64,000 nucleotides of DNA from Rhizobium leguminosarum bv. trifolii WSM1325 (GCA_000023185.1 CP001622.1:806001-870000), one strand, 5' to 3'. Counted from the first letter of the stretch, positions 33,695-41,810 are shown. Notes: generated by a model not told the origin, from the letters alone. Numbers and translations: made by a program.

Positions 33695-33991
33695 ATGATC
33701 GTCGGGTTTCAGGACGAATGGCTGCGGGCCTTTTTCGTGGAGGATATCCACTCCCGCAACATTCCGTCCGATCTCGAAAGCCGGTTGTTCCGCAAGCTCC
33801 AGATGATCGACGACGCGATGACCGATCAGGATTTGCGTGTGCCACCCAGCAATCATTTCGAGAAGCTGCGCGGCACGCTCGACGGCCTGCATTCGATCCG
33901 CGTCAACAAGCAGTGGCGGCTGATCTTCCGATGGGACGGCGGTCGCGGCGAAGCGTCGGATGTTTATCTCGACGACCACAGCTATCGATGA
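33695..33991 (+). CDS. higB: HigB-type toxin (RelE superfamily)
   Basis: 98 residues: MIVGFQDEWLRAFFVEDIHS, LFRKLQMIDDA, FEKLRGTLDGLHSIRVNKQW and RLIFRWDGG match HigB plasmid-maintenance-killer toxins, ribosome-dependent mRNA endonucleases. RBS GGAGGCGTGGA. Located 9 bp before the antitoxin gene, in the toxin-first order of hig systems. Catalytic basic residues (Arg in SIRVNKQWRLIF) are present, so likely active. Confidence 0.9.
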   Translation: MIVGFQDEWLRAFFVEDIHSRNIPSDLESRLFRKLQMIDDAMTDQDLRVPPSNHFEKLRGTLDGLHSIRVNKQWRLIFRWDGGRGEASDVYLDDHSYR

Positions 33992-34000
33992 GGTGACGCC

Positions 34001-34309
34001 ATGTTGATGACCACACGCAAACCGGCCACGGTCGGCGAAATCCTGACGGAAGAGTTCATGCAGCCGCTCGGCCTGACGCAGGCGGTGCTTGCCGAGGCGA
34101 TGGGCGTGCAGCGCAAGCATGTGAACGAACTCTGCAACGACCGGCGCAACGTGACGGCGGCGACCGCGCTCATTCTGGCGCGCGTGTTCGGCAACAGCCC
34201 GGACTTCTGGCTGAACACGCAGCGTCGCAGCGATCTGTGGAGCGTCATGAATTCGCCCGAGGAGCGGGCGCGGGTCGATCGTGCCAAGCCCTTGGCGAAG
34301 GCGGCATAG
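34001..34309 (+). CDS. higA: HigA-type antitoxin
   Basis: 102 residues: TVGEILTEEFMQPLGLTQAV, LAEAMGVQRKHVNELCNDRR (HTH) and FGNSPDFWLNTQRRSDLW, the HigA/VapI signature. Binds and neutralises HigB and represses the shared promoter upstream of 33695. GAGGTGACGCC precedes the ATG. Confidence 0.92.
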   Translation: MLMTTRKPATVGEILTEEFMQPLGLTQAVLAEAMGVQRKHVNELCNDRRNVTAATALILARVFGNSPDFWLNTQRRSDLWSVMNSPEERARVDRAKPLAKAA

Positions 34310-34437
34310 CGCGGAGCGATCCCACCGATTTGCCGCCGTTTCTTCGCCATGACCGCACGGCCTGCGATTTGGCTTTCGGTTCTACTCTTGCCGCCGCTTG
34401 ATGTCTGTTTGACTCGAACCGAGAAACAGGCGGCGAC

Positions 34438-34785
34438 ATGGAAGGCGATGACGACGAGAAGCCGGACGAGACCGTCCCGGCCAACGGCAATGACGGTGCG
34501 GACGGCGAGCCGGAGGCGGAGACATGGCAACGCATCGACCGCGCAGCGCTGACGCTGGCCCGGATCATCGGTCGCCGCATGGCGCGAGAGGACTTTGCGG
34601 CGCTCGCCGCCGCCAATGACAACCACAGGCCCGATGCCGCCGGGAAGACGGAGGACGAGGCCGATAAGGATGCCGAGAGTGATCCTGAACCCGCATATGC
34701 GACGGTGCTTCACAGCAGTTCTTGCTCTATTGGCTATTGGTCTAAGGCCAGCCGCCGGAACGCCGAAATGTCCTGCTCAGGATGA
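34438..34785 (+). CDS. hypothetical protein with altered C-terminus
   Basis: 115 residues. The first ~65 (acidic DDDEKPDETVPANGNDGADG, then LTLARIIGRRMAREDFAALA, AANDNHRP) look like a typical small rhizobial protein. The last ~30 (HSSSCSIGYWSKASRRNAEM) are read out of frame over the signal peptide of the next gene, so the original end seems lost. Unknown function. Confidence 0.5.
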   Translation: MEGDDDEKPDETVPANGNDGADGEPEAETWQRIDRAALTLARIIGRRMAREDFAALAAANDNHRPDAAGKTEDEADKDAESDPEPAYATVLHSSSCSIGYWSKASRRNAEMSCSG

Positions 34786-35140
34786 ATTGCTGGCGAAAGC
34801 GGAGATCGTGGTTGAGGCGCGCGTGAAATCGCTGTCGATCGGCGAATCCGGTTTCATAGGGACAAAAGACTCTCCGACGCGGTGGATAAGGGCAGATCTG
34901 GAGATCAAGAGAGTTATCAAAGGCAAATTCCCGGGAAAGGAGGCGACGGTGTACGGTGCCGTGTATCCCCCAGGGCCTTTCGGGGAACTGACCACGATGG
35001 CGTTATCTTACGGTTTCGATGGCCATGACACCTTCGAATGGGAGCTTTCGCGCCGCGAAATCGGTGATGATGTGGCGTTGTTTTCAATGAACGCCTGCAA
35101 CTATCACAAATTCCCCGACGGGGCAGTTGCTCCCCGCTGA
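34697..35140 (+). CDS. secreted protein, possibly TIMP/netrin-like
   Basis: ~147 residues from MRRCFTAVLALLAIGLRPAA (signal peptide; MPRVILNPH nine codons upstream is an alternative start). Mature part: TPKCPAQDELLAKAEIVVEA, WIRADLEIKRVIKGKFPGKE, late Cys in SMNACNYHKFP. Cys, AE-IVVEARV, DLEI-x-x-x-KG is the same order as in the 19332 protein. No RBS is clear, and the start lies inside the preceding frame. Confidence 0.55.
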   Translation: MRRCFTAVLALLAIGLRPAAGTPKCPAQDELLAKAEIVVEARVKSLSIGESGFIGTKDSPTRWIRADLEIKRVIKGKFPGKEATVYGAVYPPGPFGELTTMALSYGFDGHDTFEWELSRREIGDDVALFSMNACNYHKFPDGAVAPR

Positions 35141-35175
35141 TCGACGGTGTCACATCGCGATTGGCGCATGTCGGC

Positions 35176-35754
35176 TCAGGCCCGCTTCCGCCGCATCTGC
35201 GTGACGCTCCGCCAGACGGCCGAAACCAGGAAATAGAAGGCGCCGAGGCCGGCATATCCGGCGATGTTGGCAATGGAGGGTGGTTCCGGCATTTGCGCCT
35301 GGGCGATGAAGAACGCGCCTGCCACCGCGGATTGGCCGCCGCTGAGGATCATCGCCCACTGGCCGCCATTGGTCTTCCAGCGCCGGACAGCGGTTCCAAG
35401 CTGCAGCAGGCCGGAAAAGATCGCCCAGAGGCCAAAGACGCCGAGAACCCAGTTCATGCTCATCGTCAGGGCGACGATCACGGCAGCGGTCGTCACCGCG
35501 CTGACGGCGACGTTGATTGCCTGGCTGCGGTTGTTTGCCAGGCCGCCATTCCGCGATGCGTCGACCAGGTTGGCGGCGGCATCCCAGGCCGGGTAGAGGA
35601 TCAGCAAGGCGGCCGCGACGGCAAGCGACTGCTGGCCGGCCGTCAAGGCGGCTGCGACCCAGATTGCGGAAAAGGCTGCGCGGGTGAAGTAATAGCGGGT
35701 CAGCCACTGTTCCCTGTCGCCAGACGCGACGGTGGTTGAATAATCGGTCATCAT
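35176..35754 (-). CDS. DUF308-like membrane protein
   Basis: 192 residues from MMTDYSTTV (RBS AGGAAAGAGATC). Six hydrophobic segments, with tandem GLWAIFSGLLQLGTAVRRWK and WAMILSGGQSAVAGAFFIAQ typical of HdeD/DUF308 repeats. Inner membrane, function unknown. Same strand and downstream of the DUF5666 gene (gap ~236 bp) and therefore possibly under the same TetR repressor. Confidence 0.7.
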   Translation of the reverse strand: MMTDYSTTVASGDREQWLTRYYFTRAAFSAIWVAAALTAGQQSLAVAAALLILYPAWDAAANLVDASRNGGLANNRSQAINVAVSAVTTAAVIVALTMSMNWVLGVFGLWAIFSGLLQLGTAVRRWKTNGGQWAMILSGGQSAVAGAFFIAQAQMPEPPSIANIAGYAGLGAFYFLVSAVWRSVTQMRRKRA

Positions 35755-35990
35755 GATCTCTTTCCTGAATGTGATGGTGTTGGTCTGATGGGGGCGGCTC
35801 ACCGTCATGAGCGGCGGCGTCCGTCATCGAGACTGGTTTCCTGGGCTTGCCGGAACTGCCCGAGCATTGCCGGGCGGCTGTCGAGACGGTGTTCTCCGTC
35901 GTTCGGGTCCATCGGCTGCCGGTCAGGCGGCATTCCCTGGTAAATCGCCGGTCGAACCGGGGGCGGCCCGGCCGACCGGCGACGACGTGG

Positions 35991-36620
35991 TCACATGGGC
36001 GGGACCACGCCATTTTTCCCGACAAGCACCTGATGGGCGAGGGGGCCTGAGGCGGCTTTCTCGGCGGGGATGAAGACGGCGGCGCCGGGAACGAGATCGT
36101 CGTTGGTGGCCGGAGCGATGGTCACGACGGGCGTGCCGTCCGGAATCGCGATCTTCTTTTCCTTGCCGTGATAGGAGACGGTGACGGTGCGGCCGTCGAC
36201 GCCCTTGACGGCGTCGGCCACTGTCGCATTGGTCATGCTGCTGTTGGGCTTGAGGTCCCAACCATAGCTGCCTTCACCGGCACCTTTCATCGCTGGCGGG
36301 AAGATCAGCACTTCAAGCGCGCCGTCGCCGCCGCCTGCGTTGGGCAGCGATGCGATGCCGACGAAGTCGCCCGGCTTGATGTCGGTGACCGCAGCATTTG
36401 CAACGCTCGCCAGTTTCCAGCCGTCGGCGAGGGTGACATCGACGGTCTGTCCTTCGCGGGTCTTCACCTTGAGAGCGGAGCCGCTGTAGGTAACGATGCT
36501 GCCCCTGACATGGACCTGCTCGGGTTTCTGGTCTTCGGCATGGACCGGCGCCGCTGGAAGGGCCGTCGACGCGATAGTGGTGAGCCCCAGCACGAGGGCG
36601 GGGAGAATGTTATTGATCAT
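35991..36620 (-). CDS. DUF5666 domain secreted protein
   Basis: 209 residues. Signal peptide NNILPALVLGLTTIASTALP... cleaved near VHAED. Two OB-like DUF5666 units: VRGSIVTYSGSALKVKTREG with VTLADGWKLA, and ADAVKGVDGRTVTVSYHGKE with IAIPDGTPVV. Periplasmic, metal or polymer binding suspected, unknown. Preceded by a TetR operator at 36625-36647. Confidence 0.8.
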   Translation of the reverse strand: MINNILPALVLGLTTIASTALPAAPVHAEDQKPEQVHVRGSIVTYSGSALKVKTREGQTVDVTLADGWKLASVANAAVTDIKPGDFVGIASLPNAGGGDGALEVLIFPPAMKGAGEGSYGWDLKPNSSMTNATVADAVKGVDGRTVTVSYHGKEKKIAIPDGTPVVTIAPATNDDLVPGAAVFIPAEKAASGPLAHQVLVGKNGVVPPM

Positions 36621-36624
36621 GCCG

Positions 36625-36647
36625 TTCTTCCTACTAGTTGGTAGTTT
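36625..36647. promoter_or_regulatory. TetR operator upstream of DUF5666 gene
   Basis: Minus strand CTACCAACTAGTAGGAAG. Matches the site at 37292-37310 in 14-15 of 18 positions; shared core TACCnnCnAGTAGGAAG. Directly in front of the ATG at 36620. Confidence 0.7.
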
Positions 36648-36691
36648 CGCTGAACGTGGTTATCGCTCCGGGCTATATTCCGCCCGGAACT

Positions 36692-37282
36692 TTATCGAGC
36701 GGCGGTCGGAGTGAGCCGCTGCAAGGTGGGGGCCAGAATGGTGGCGAAGACCTCCGGGGTTCCGTAAGCCCGGGCCGACAGCATAGCGCCATGGACGGAG
36801 GCCATGAAGGCTTCAGCCTCGACGCGCGGTGCGCTCGACAGTTTCAAACTCCCGCCCTGAGCGCCCCGTTCCATCACCGAGGTCAGCCATGCCGAAGCAA
36901 AGCGGAAGAAGGCCTTGACCTCGCCCGCGACCTCCGGCGGCAGCGCCGGCAGTTCGCTCGCAAGCAGGGCGCAGACGCAAAACGGCCTGCTTGCATCCTC
37001 GATGCACTGGGCCCAGTGGCCCGCATAGGTTTGGAGGAGCGCCAGGGGATCCCGCACCTGCTGCTCCAGGCCTGCGATACCCGCCTCGGCATCTTCGCGA
37101 TATCGCACCACAAGCGTGCGCACCAGATCGGTCTTGCTCGGAAAGTGGTGATGGATGCTGGCCTTGCGGATGCCGACGACGGCAGCGATATCGGCATAGC
37201 TGAAGCCGTTATAGCCTCCGGTCATGATCAGCGCTCGCGCGGAGGCCAGAATTTCGTCGGAGGTCGTCAAAAGATTGCTCAT
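36692..37282 (-). CDS. TetR family regulator
   Basis: 196 residues: ILASARALIMTGGYNGFSYA, IAAVVGIRKASIHHHFPSKT (HTH), then the AcuR/NemR-like C-terminal domain with CVCALLASELPALPPEVAGE (two Cys, possible redox or electrophile sensing). Autorepression and control of the DUF5666 gene downstream are suggested by matching operators at 37292 and 36625. Confidence 0.9.
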   Translation of the reverse strand: MSNLLTTSDEILASARALIMTGGYNGFSYADIAAVVGIRKASIHHHFPSKTDLVRTLVVRYREDAEAGIAGLEQQVRDPLALLQTYAGHWAQCIEDASRPFCVCALLASELPALPPEVAGEVKAFFRFASAWLTSVMERGAQGGSLKLSSAPRVEAEAFMASVHGAMLSARAYGTPEVFATILAPTLQRLTPTAAR

Positions 37283-37291
37283 GGGCTCTAT

Positions 37292-37310
37292 CTACCTTCC
37301 AGTAGGAAGG
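37292..37310. promoter_or_regulatory. TetR operator upstream of tetR
   Basis: CTACCTTCCAGTAGGAAGG, containing the perfect inverted repeat CCTTCC-AGTA-GGAAGG, 10 bp before the TetR ATG (minus strand). Partner of the 36625-36647 site. Confidence 0.7.
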
Positions 37311-37418
37311 CTGTCAAGCGCAAAGCAGATTTTCTACCGTCAGCGGTGGTGGAGACGGTGACAGGCTTCACCTTGATTCTGGCGAAAGTGATGGCCGCAT
37401 CGGTTGTAGCGACCGGCC

Positions 37419-37454
37419 TTGACTCGCCTCGAATACCCAGAACATAATCAGAAC
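37419..37454 (+). promoter_or_regulatory. SOS promoter with LexA box
   Basis: -35 TTGACT (37419-37424), -10 CATAAT (37443-37448), and the LexA box GAAC-N7-GAAC (37440-37454, GAACATAATCAGAAC) across the -10 box. This is the alphaproteobacterial SOS motif, placed to repress the SRAP gene 27 bp downstream. Nearly identical promoter at 41922. Confidence 0.85.
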
Positions 37455-37480
37455 ATCTAATATGCGGAATGGAGTTCTGG

Positions 37481-38197
37481 ATGTGCGGCCGCGTCTATAT
37501 CAAGACATCGCTTGAAGAGCTGGTGCGCAATTTCGCCTTTGCAGAGCGAGGCGCGATCGATGCGCTCGGGAACCGATTTCCGCGCTATAACGGCGCGCCG
37601 ACGCTGGATTATCCGATCATCATTCGCGACATGGTCCGCGAGCCTGATGTCATGGGGCCGGTGTTCGCCTCGGCGCGCTGGGGTCTGATGCCGGCATGGA
37701 TGAAGCCGGGTGGCCGGCCGCCGCCGATCAATGCCCGCTGCGAGGGCATCAGTACTAACGGTCTGTTCCGTTCCGCCTACAGGTCGCGCCGCTGCCTGGT
37801 GCCGATCAACGGCTTCTTCGAGTGGAAGGATATCTTCGGCACCGGCAAGAACAAGCAGCCCTATGCGATCGCCATGGCTGACGGCTCACCCTTTGCGCTC
37901 GCCGGCATCTGGGAGACGCGGCGCGACAATGACATAGAGACTCGGAGCTTCGCAATTGTCACCTGTGAGCCGAATGAGATGATGGCGCAGATCCATGATC
38001 GGATGCCGGTCATCCTGCATCGTGAGGATTATGAACGCTGGCTATCGCCGGAACCCGATCCGAACGACCTGATGAAGCCATTCCCGGCGGAACTGATGAC
38101 CATGTGGCCGATCGGCCGCAATGTGGGTTCGCCCAAGAATGACACGGCTGACATTATCGATCCGATCGACCCCGATCCGGAACCGACGCTGATCTGA
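37481..38197 (+). CDS. SOS response-associated peptidase (SRAP, YedK/HMCES-like)
   Basis: 238 residues starting MCGRVYIKT, so Cys2 becomes N-terminal after Met removal and forms the thiazolidine crosslink with abasic sites in ssDNA. Other SRAP blocks: RYNGAPTLDYPII, ARWGLMPAWMKPG, NARCEGIST, RRCLVPINGFFEWK, FAIVTCEPNEMM and VILHREDYERWL (catalytic Glu/His region). Four extra upstream residues (MEFW) are excluded. Under a LexA box; the two small genes downstream may be cotranscribed. Confidence 0.93.
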   Translation: MCGRVYIKTSLEELVRNFAFAERGAIDALGNRFPRYNGAPTLDYPIIIRDMVREPDVMGPVFASARWGLMPAWMKPGGRPPPINARCEGISTNGLFRSAYRSRRCLVPINGFFEWKDIFGTGKNKQPYAIAMADGSPFALAGIWETRRDNDIETRSFAIVTCEPNEMMAQIHDRMPVILHREDYERWLSPEPDPNDLMKPFPAELMTMWPIGRNVGSPKNDTADIIDPIDPDPEPTLI

Positions 38198-38271
38198 ATT
38201 CACCGGCTCGGGCGGGAGCCATCCATCAACCATGCGGTCAAAGAGAACCTCGCGAGAGGACAGGACGACGC

Positions 38272-38592
38272 ATGCCAGAACAAATCACATGGAAATCGTG
38301 GGAACATGTCAGCGGCCGGGAAATCAAATACAAATGGCGGCACGCCTGGAAGGAGAAACCCGGTGATGACTACGTCGCTTTCGACGGCGATACCCAGATC
38401 GGAAGGATATTCCGGTCACAGGCAGGAGAAGGGATCGATAATCGATGGTTCTGGATCGTGGCGGCTGACGGCAGCAATCGATTGGATTGGCCGTCAGCCG
38501 GATACGAGGACAGTGCCTATGTCGCCTCAAGGCGGCTGGAAATGATCTACGAGAGCATCAAAGGCGGGAAACCAAGGACGGCGCACCCATGA
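38272..38592 (+). CDS. hypothetical protein, FDGD family
   Basis: 106 residues: IKYKWRHAWKEKPGDDYVAF, DGDTQIGRIFRS, WFWIVAADG and SRRLEMIYESIKGG. Paralogue of the 33280 protein. RBS GAGGACAGGACGACGC. Lies 74 bp after the SRAP gene and overlaps the next gene by ATGA, so it may be in the SOS operon. Unknown function. Confidence 0.7.
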   Translation: MPEQITWKSWEHVSGREIKYKWRHAWKEKPGDDYVAFDGDTQIGRIFRSQAGEGIDNRWFWIVAADGSNRLDWPSAGYEDSAYVASRRLEMIYESIKGGKPRTAHP

Positions 38593-38828
38593 GCATCGAA
38601 GGCCATTCGAACGCGCCGGGCGCCAATGTGATCGTTGAACATTATTGCGAGCACCGGCTTGCCGACGGCACACGCTGCAAGGAATGGGGAGGCTGGGGCC
38701 ACAGCCCATCCCCGGCCGTGCCAACGCGCTGGTGGTGCTTTGAGCATTTCCCGCATAAATCATACGAACAGGAACAGGCGCTCAGGCGGAAGCTGGAGGC
38801 GGTCGAGGGTGGGAAAATCATCCAATGA
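38589..38828 (+). CDS. small Cys/His-rich hypothetical protein
   Basis: 79 residues from ATG at 38589 overlapping the previous stop (ATGA). YCEHRLADGTRCKEWGGWGH and RWWCFEHFPHK give a C-H-x7-C-x6-H...C-x2-H arrangement compatible with a small zinc-binding fold. Unknown. Probably translated together with 38272. Confidence 0.65.
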   Translation: MSIEGHSNAPGANVIVEHYCEHRLADGTRCKEWGGWGHSPSPAVPTRWWCFEHFPHKSYEQEQALRRKLEAVEGGKIIQ

Positions 38829-38852
38829 GGGCTGGCTGATTGATGTTCCGCG

Positions 38853-39680
38853 TCAGCCGTCGGTCGAGAGGGTGACAGGCTTCCACGCCTCGATCTCCTG
38901 CTGGAGGCGAACGATCCTGTCTGACACGTGCTTGAACGCGTCGCTGCCGAGCAGAAGCTGCGGCGGCGGATTGTCGGATTCGATGAGCTCTAAAACCGCC
39001 GCGGCCAGTTTGGCGGGTTCTCCGCGCTGCTTGCCGCTGACGGCCTGCCGCGCCTCGCGGATCGGATTGAAGAGGGCATCATAATCGGCGATCGACCGCT
39101 CGGTGCGGACCATCGATCGACCGGCCCAGTCCGTCCGGAAGGAGCCGGGGCAAAGGGTCGTCACATGCACCCCGAACGGAGCCATTTCCGAACGCATCAC
39201 TTCCGATATGCCCTGGAGCGCAAATTTGCTGCCGCAGTAATAGGCGATGCCGGGCATGGTGATCATGCCGCCCATCGAGGTGACGTTGACGATGAAGCCG
39301 CGGCGTCGCGCGCGAAACCGCGGCAGAAATGCCTTGGCGACGGCGACGGCGCCGAAGACGTTGACGTCGAACTGCCGCCGCATCTCTTCGATCGGCGACT
39401 CCTCGAGCACGCCCTCGTGGCCGTAACCCGCATTGTTGATCAGCACGTCGACCGGCCCATGCTCGTCTTCCGCGTCGGCGACGACATCATCGATGCGGTC
39501 GAACTCGGTGACGTCGCAGACGACCGGCCGCAGGCCAGGCAGGGTTTTGGCGAGCGCCGTGCGCGACGCCTGCGAGCGCACAGTGCCGATCACCATGTGG
39601 CCCGCCTGAAGGGCCGCAGATGCAATGGCGAGCCCGAAGCCGGAATTCGATCCGGTGATGAAGAAGGTCTTTCGTGACAT
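38853..39680 (-). CDS. SDR family oxidoreductase
   Basis: 275 residues from MSRKTFFITGSNSGFG. TGSNSGFG loop, DVLINNAGYG, NVTSMGGMITMPGIAYYCGS with catalytic Ser, Tyr and Lys (YCGSK), and MAPFGVHVTTLCPGSFRTDW. Classical SDR of the retinol-dehydrogenase-like type. Divergent from AraC at 39760 across ~79 bp and likely regulated by it. Confidence 0.92.
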   Translation of the reverse strand: MSRKTFFITGSNSGFGLAIASAALQAGHMVIGTVRSQASRTALAKTLPGLRPVVCDVTEFDRIDDVVADAEDEHGPVDVLINNAGYGHEGVLEESPIEEMRRQFDVNVFGAVAVAKAFLPRFRARRRGFIVNVTSMGGMITMPGIAYYCGSKFALQGISEVMRSEMAPFGVHVTTLCPGSFRTDWAGRSMVRTERSIADYDALFNPIREARQAVSGKQRGEPAKLAAAVLELIESDNPPPQLLLGSDAFKHVSDRIVRLQQEIEAWKPVTLSTDG

Positions 39681-39759
39681 CAGCGATATTCCTTGATTGA
39701 GGATGCGATTTGACAAATAGTGTGGAGAAGCCGGCGCATCGATTGCGGGTTCTCTCAAA

Positions 39760-40698
39760 ATGTTGCCAAATCCTATGAAGGGTGATCGCCGCCTATCCAG
39801 GCGAGGGGAGATGGTCGCCTTGGCCGGACGTCTCGCCCCCCGTCACGGATATAATCCGACCGCGCTCGCTCCCGTCCGCATATTGCGCACGGAAGCCGTG
39901 CTCCACGACATCCCGGTGCTCTATAGACCGGGCGCGGTTTTCGTCCTGCAGGGCAGCAAGCAGGGCATCCTCGAAGGCGAGGTCTTCCTCTATGACGAGG
40001 AGCACTATCTGGCGGTGTCGCTGCCCGTTCCATTCCGGATGACGTCGACGGCAAGTCCCGAGCGGCCATTGCTTGCGGTCTATGTCGAGTTCGATATGCA
40101 GATGGCGGCCGAGATCGCATTGCAGGTGGAAAAGCATGCCGAACTGCCAGGCGACGAGCCGAGAAGTCTCGTGTCGAGCAGGATGTCCGGTGATATCGAG
40201 GATGTCCTGCTGCGCCTGCTGACGGCACTTGGCAGCAGCGTCGAGACGGATGTGCTTGGCGCCGGCATTCTGCGCGAACTGCACTACCGCGTCCTGGTCG
40301 GTCCGCAAGGCGGTGCGATGATCGCCGCCCTCCAGCAGAAGGGCAGATCCGGGAAAATCATTCAGAGTCTGGCCTGGCTGCGGGAAAACTATGGCCTGGA
40401 GATCGCGGTCACCGATCTGGCAAGGGAGGTGGGCATGAGCGTTCCCTCCTACCATGTCCATTTCAAGGGTCTGACCGGCAACAGTCCGATGCAATACGTC
40501 AAGGCCATGCGGCTTCACGAAGCGAGATTGATGATCGCGCGCCAGACGAGAACGATCGCTGATGTCGCGGCTTCGGTCGGCTACGCCAGCCCGGCGCAGT
40601 TCAGCCGCGACTTCAAACGGCATTTCGGGCGCACGGCATCGGAGGAGATCAAGTGGGTCCAGCGCCATCTTGGCGAACTGGGTGACGATCACGGCTAA
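39760..40698 (+). CDS. AraC family regulator
   Basis: Up to 312 residues; ATG at 39811 (after GCGAGGGGAG) is a plausible alternative start. AraC_N region (LYRPGAVFVLQGSKQGILEG, YLAVSLPVPFRM) and double HTH (LAREVGMSVPSYHVHFKGLT; IADVAASVGYASPAQFSRDF). Divergent from the SDR gene. Its TAA stop sits in a RIME border fragment (GCTAAAGCATGTC). Confidence 0.9.
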   Translation: MLPNPMKGDRRLSRRGEMVALAGRLAPRHGYNPTALAPVRILRTEAVLHDIPVLYRPGAVFVLQGSKQGILEGEVFLYDEEHYLAVSLPVPFRMTSTASPERPLLAVYVEFDMQMAAEIALQVEKHAELPGDEPRSLVSSRMSGDIEDVLLRLLTALGSSVETDVLGAGILRELHYRVLVGPQGGAMIAALQQKGRSGKIIQSLAWLRENYGLEIAVTDLAREVGMSVPSYHVHFKGLTGNSPMQYVKAMRLHEARLMIARQTRTIADVAASVGYASPAQFSRDFKRHFGRTASEEIKWVQRHLGELGDDHG

Positions 40699-40706
40699 AG
40701 CATGTC
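40694..40706. repeat. RIME border fragment at the AraC stop codon
   Basis: GCTAAAGCATGTC equals the left end of the 4193 element. The TAA at 40696-40698 is the AraC stop. The convergent TetR stop (40707) follows at once. Confidence 0.5.
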
Positions 40707-41309
40707 TCACACGCCCGACGGTGCAACGGCCCGCAGCGCGGTCCTAACGATCGCATCGCCGAACTCCGGCGAGACCGGGCGATGGCCGACCAGCAGCCGG
40801 AAGAAGACCGGTCCGTAGATCATGTCGAGCAGCGCCTCCATATCAGGCGGCGGAACGATCTCTCCCCGAGCCAGAGCCTCCTCCAGGATGACACGACCCG
40901 CGTTGCGGCTCGACAGGATCACCTGGTTGCGGAAGGCCTTGGTGAATTCGCTTTCCGGGTCGGCGGCCGCAAGTGCCATGGTGATCTGCCGTCCGCGCGT
41001 GCTCGCAAAGGCAGTCACCAGTCCGCTCATCTGCGCCCCGAGAGCCGCCTGCGCCGTGCCCCCTCCAAATTCCGCTTCCGGTAGCCGGTTGACCAGAAGA
41101 GCGGCCATCGCCAGTTCCTGCGCGTTGGCCCAGGAACGGTAGATCGTCGGCTTGCCGACACCGGACCGCGCCGCCACGGCTTCGATCGTCATGCGGCCAA
41201 AACCTTCGGCCATCAGGATTTCATGGGCGGCCTCCAAGGCACGCCTCTGCGCGGCAGCGCTTGGCGGCCGCCCTCGTTTCTTCGGTGTTGCATTACTCTC
41301 TTGACTCAT
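40707..41309 (-). CDS. TetR family regulator
   Basis: 200 residues from MSQESNATPKKRGRPPSAAA (basic AT-hook-like start). HTH: ALEAAHEILMAEGFGRMTIE, AARSGVGKPTIYRSWANAQE; C-terminal TetR_C_33-like domain. Divergent from the VOC gene at 41361 with a palindrome between, so probably its repressor. Confidence 0.9.
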   Translation of the reverse strand: MSQESNATPKKRGRPPSAAAQRRALEAAHEILMAEGFGRMTIEAVAARSGVGKPTIYRSWANAQELAMAALLVNRLPEAEFGGGTAQAALGAQMSGLVTAFASTRGRQITMALAAADPESEFTKAFRNQVILSSRNAGRVILEEALARGEIVPPPDMEALLDMIYGPVFFRLLVGHRPVSPEFGDAIVRTALRAVAPSGV

Positions 41310-41317
41310 ATCTTTAC

Positions 41318-41329
41318 GATACGTAACGT
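41318..41329. promoter_or_regulatory. palindromic TetR operator
   Basis: CGATACGTAACG, symmetric at 10 of 12 positions (CG-x-TACGTA-x-CG), between the divergent TetR (ATG 41309) and VOC genes. Confidence 0.55.
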
Positions 41330-41360
41330 TAATGAAGAACCCAGTCAAGGAGGATCATCC

Positions 41361-41810
41361 ATGCCGAGTTTTGCCCGAAAAGTGAGCGCCTACTTCATCG
41401 TCAAGGATGCGGCGCGGGCCATCGACTTCTACAAGGAGGCTTTCGGCGCCACGGAAGTCTTCCGCATGACCGATCCTTCGGACGGGCGGATCGGCCATGC
41501 CGAGCTGCGTTTCGGAGAGACGATGATGATGTTGGCAGACGAATATCCGGACTTCGGCGCCCTGTCTCCCGATACCATCGGAGGCTCGCCGGTGACCTTC
41601 CATATGGACACGATGTCGACCGACGCAGCACTGGCGCAGGCGCTGTCGGCCGGGGCGACGATGTTGCGTCCGGCGACCGACCAGAGTTTTGGCGAGCGGG
41701 TGGCGCAGGTGCTTGATCCCTTCGGTCACCGCTGGATGTTGTCGCAAACCATCGAGCAGGTCACGCCTGAGGAGATGCAACGCCGCTGGAACGCGGACAT
41801 CTCGGCGTGA
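41361..41810 (+). CDS. VOC family protein, PhnB-like
   Basis: 149 residues: VSAYFIVKDAARAIDFYKEA, IGHAELRFGETMMMLADEYP and DPFGHRWMLSQTIEQVTPEE, the PhnB/YycE-like branch of the vicinal oxygen chelate family. RBS AAGGAGGATCATCC. Cytoplasmic; often linked with small-molecule resistance. Divergent from TetR. Confidence 0.88.
   Translation: MPSFARKVSAYFIVKDAARAIDFYKEAFGATEVFRMTDPSDGRIGHAELRFGETMMMLADEYPDFGALSPDTIGGSPVTFHMDTMSTDAALAQALSAGATMLRPATDQSFGERVAQVLDPFGHRWMLSQTIEQVTPEEMQRRWNADISA

Noticed and set aside
36638..37447. 269-codon plus-strand frame
   Set aside because: Antisense to a TetR gene with a clear HTH and covers both the operator and the SOS promoter region.
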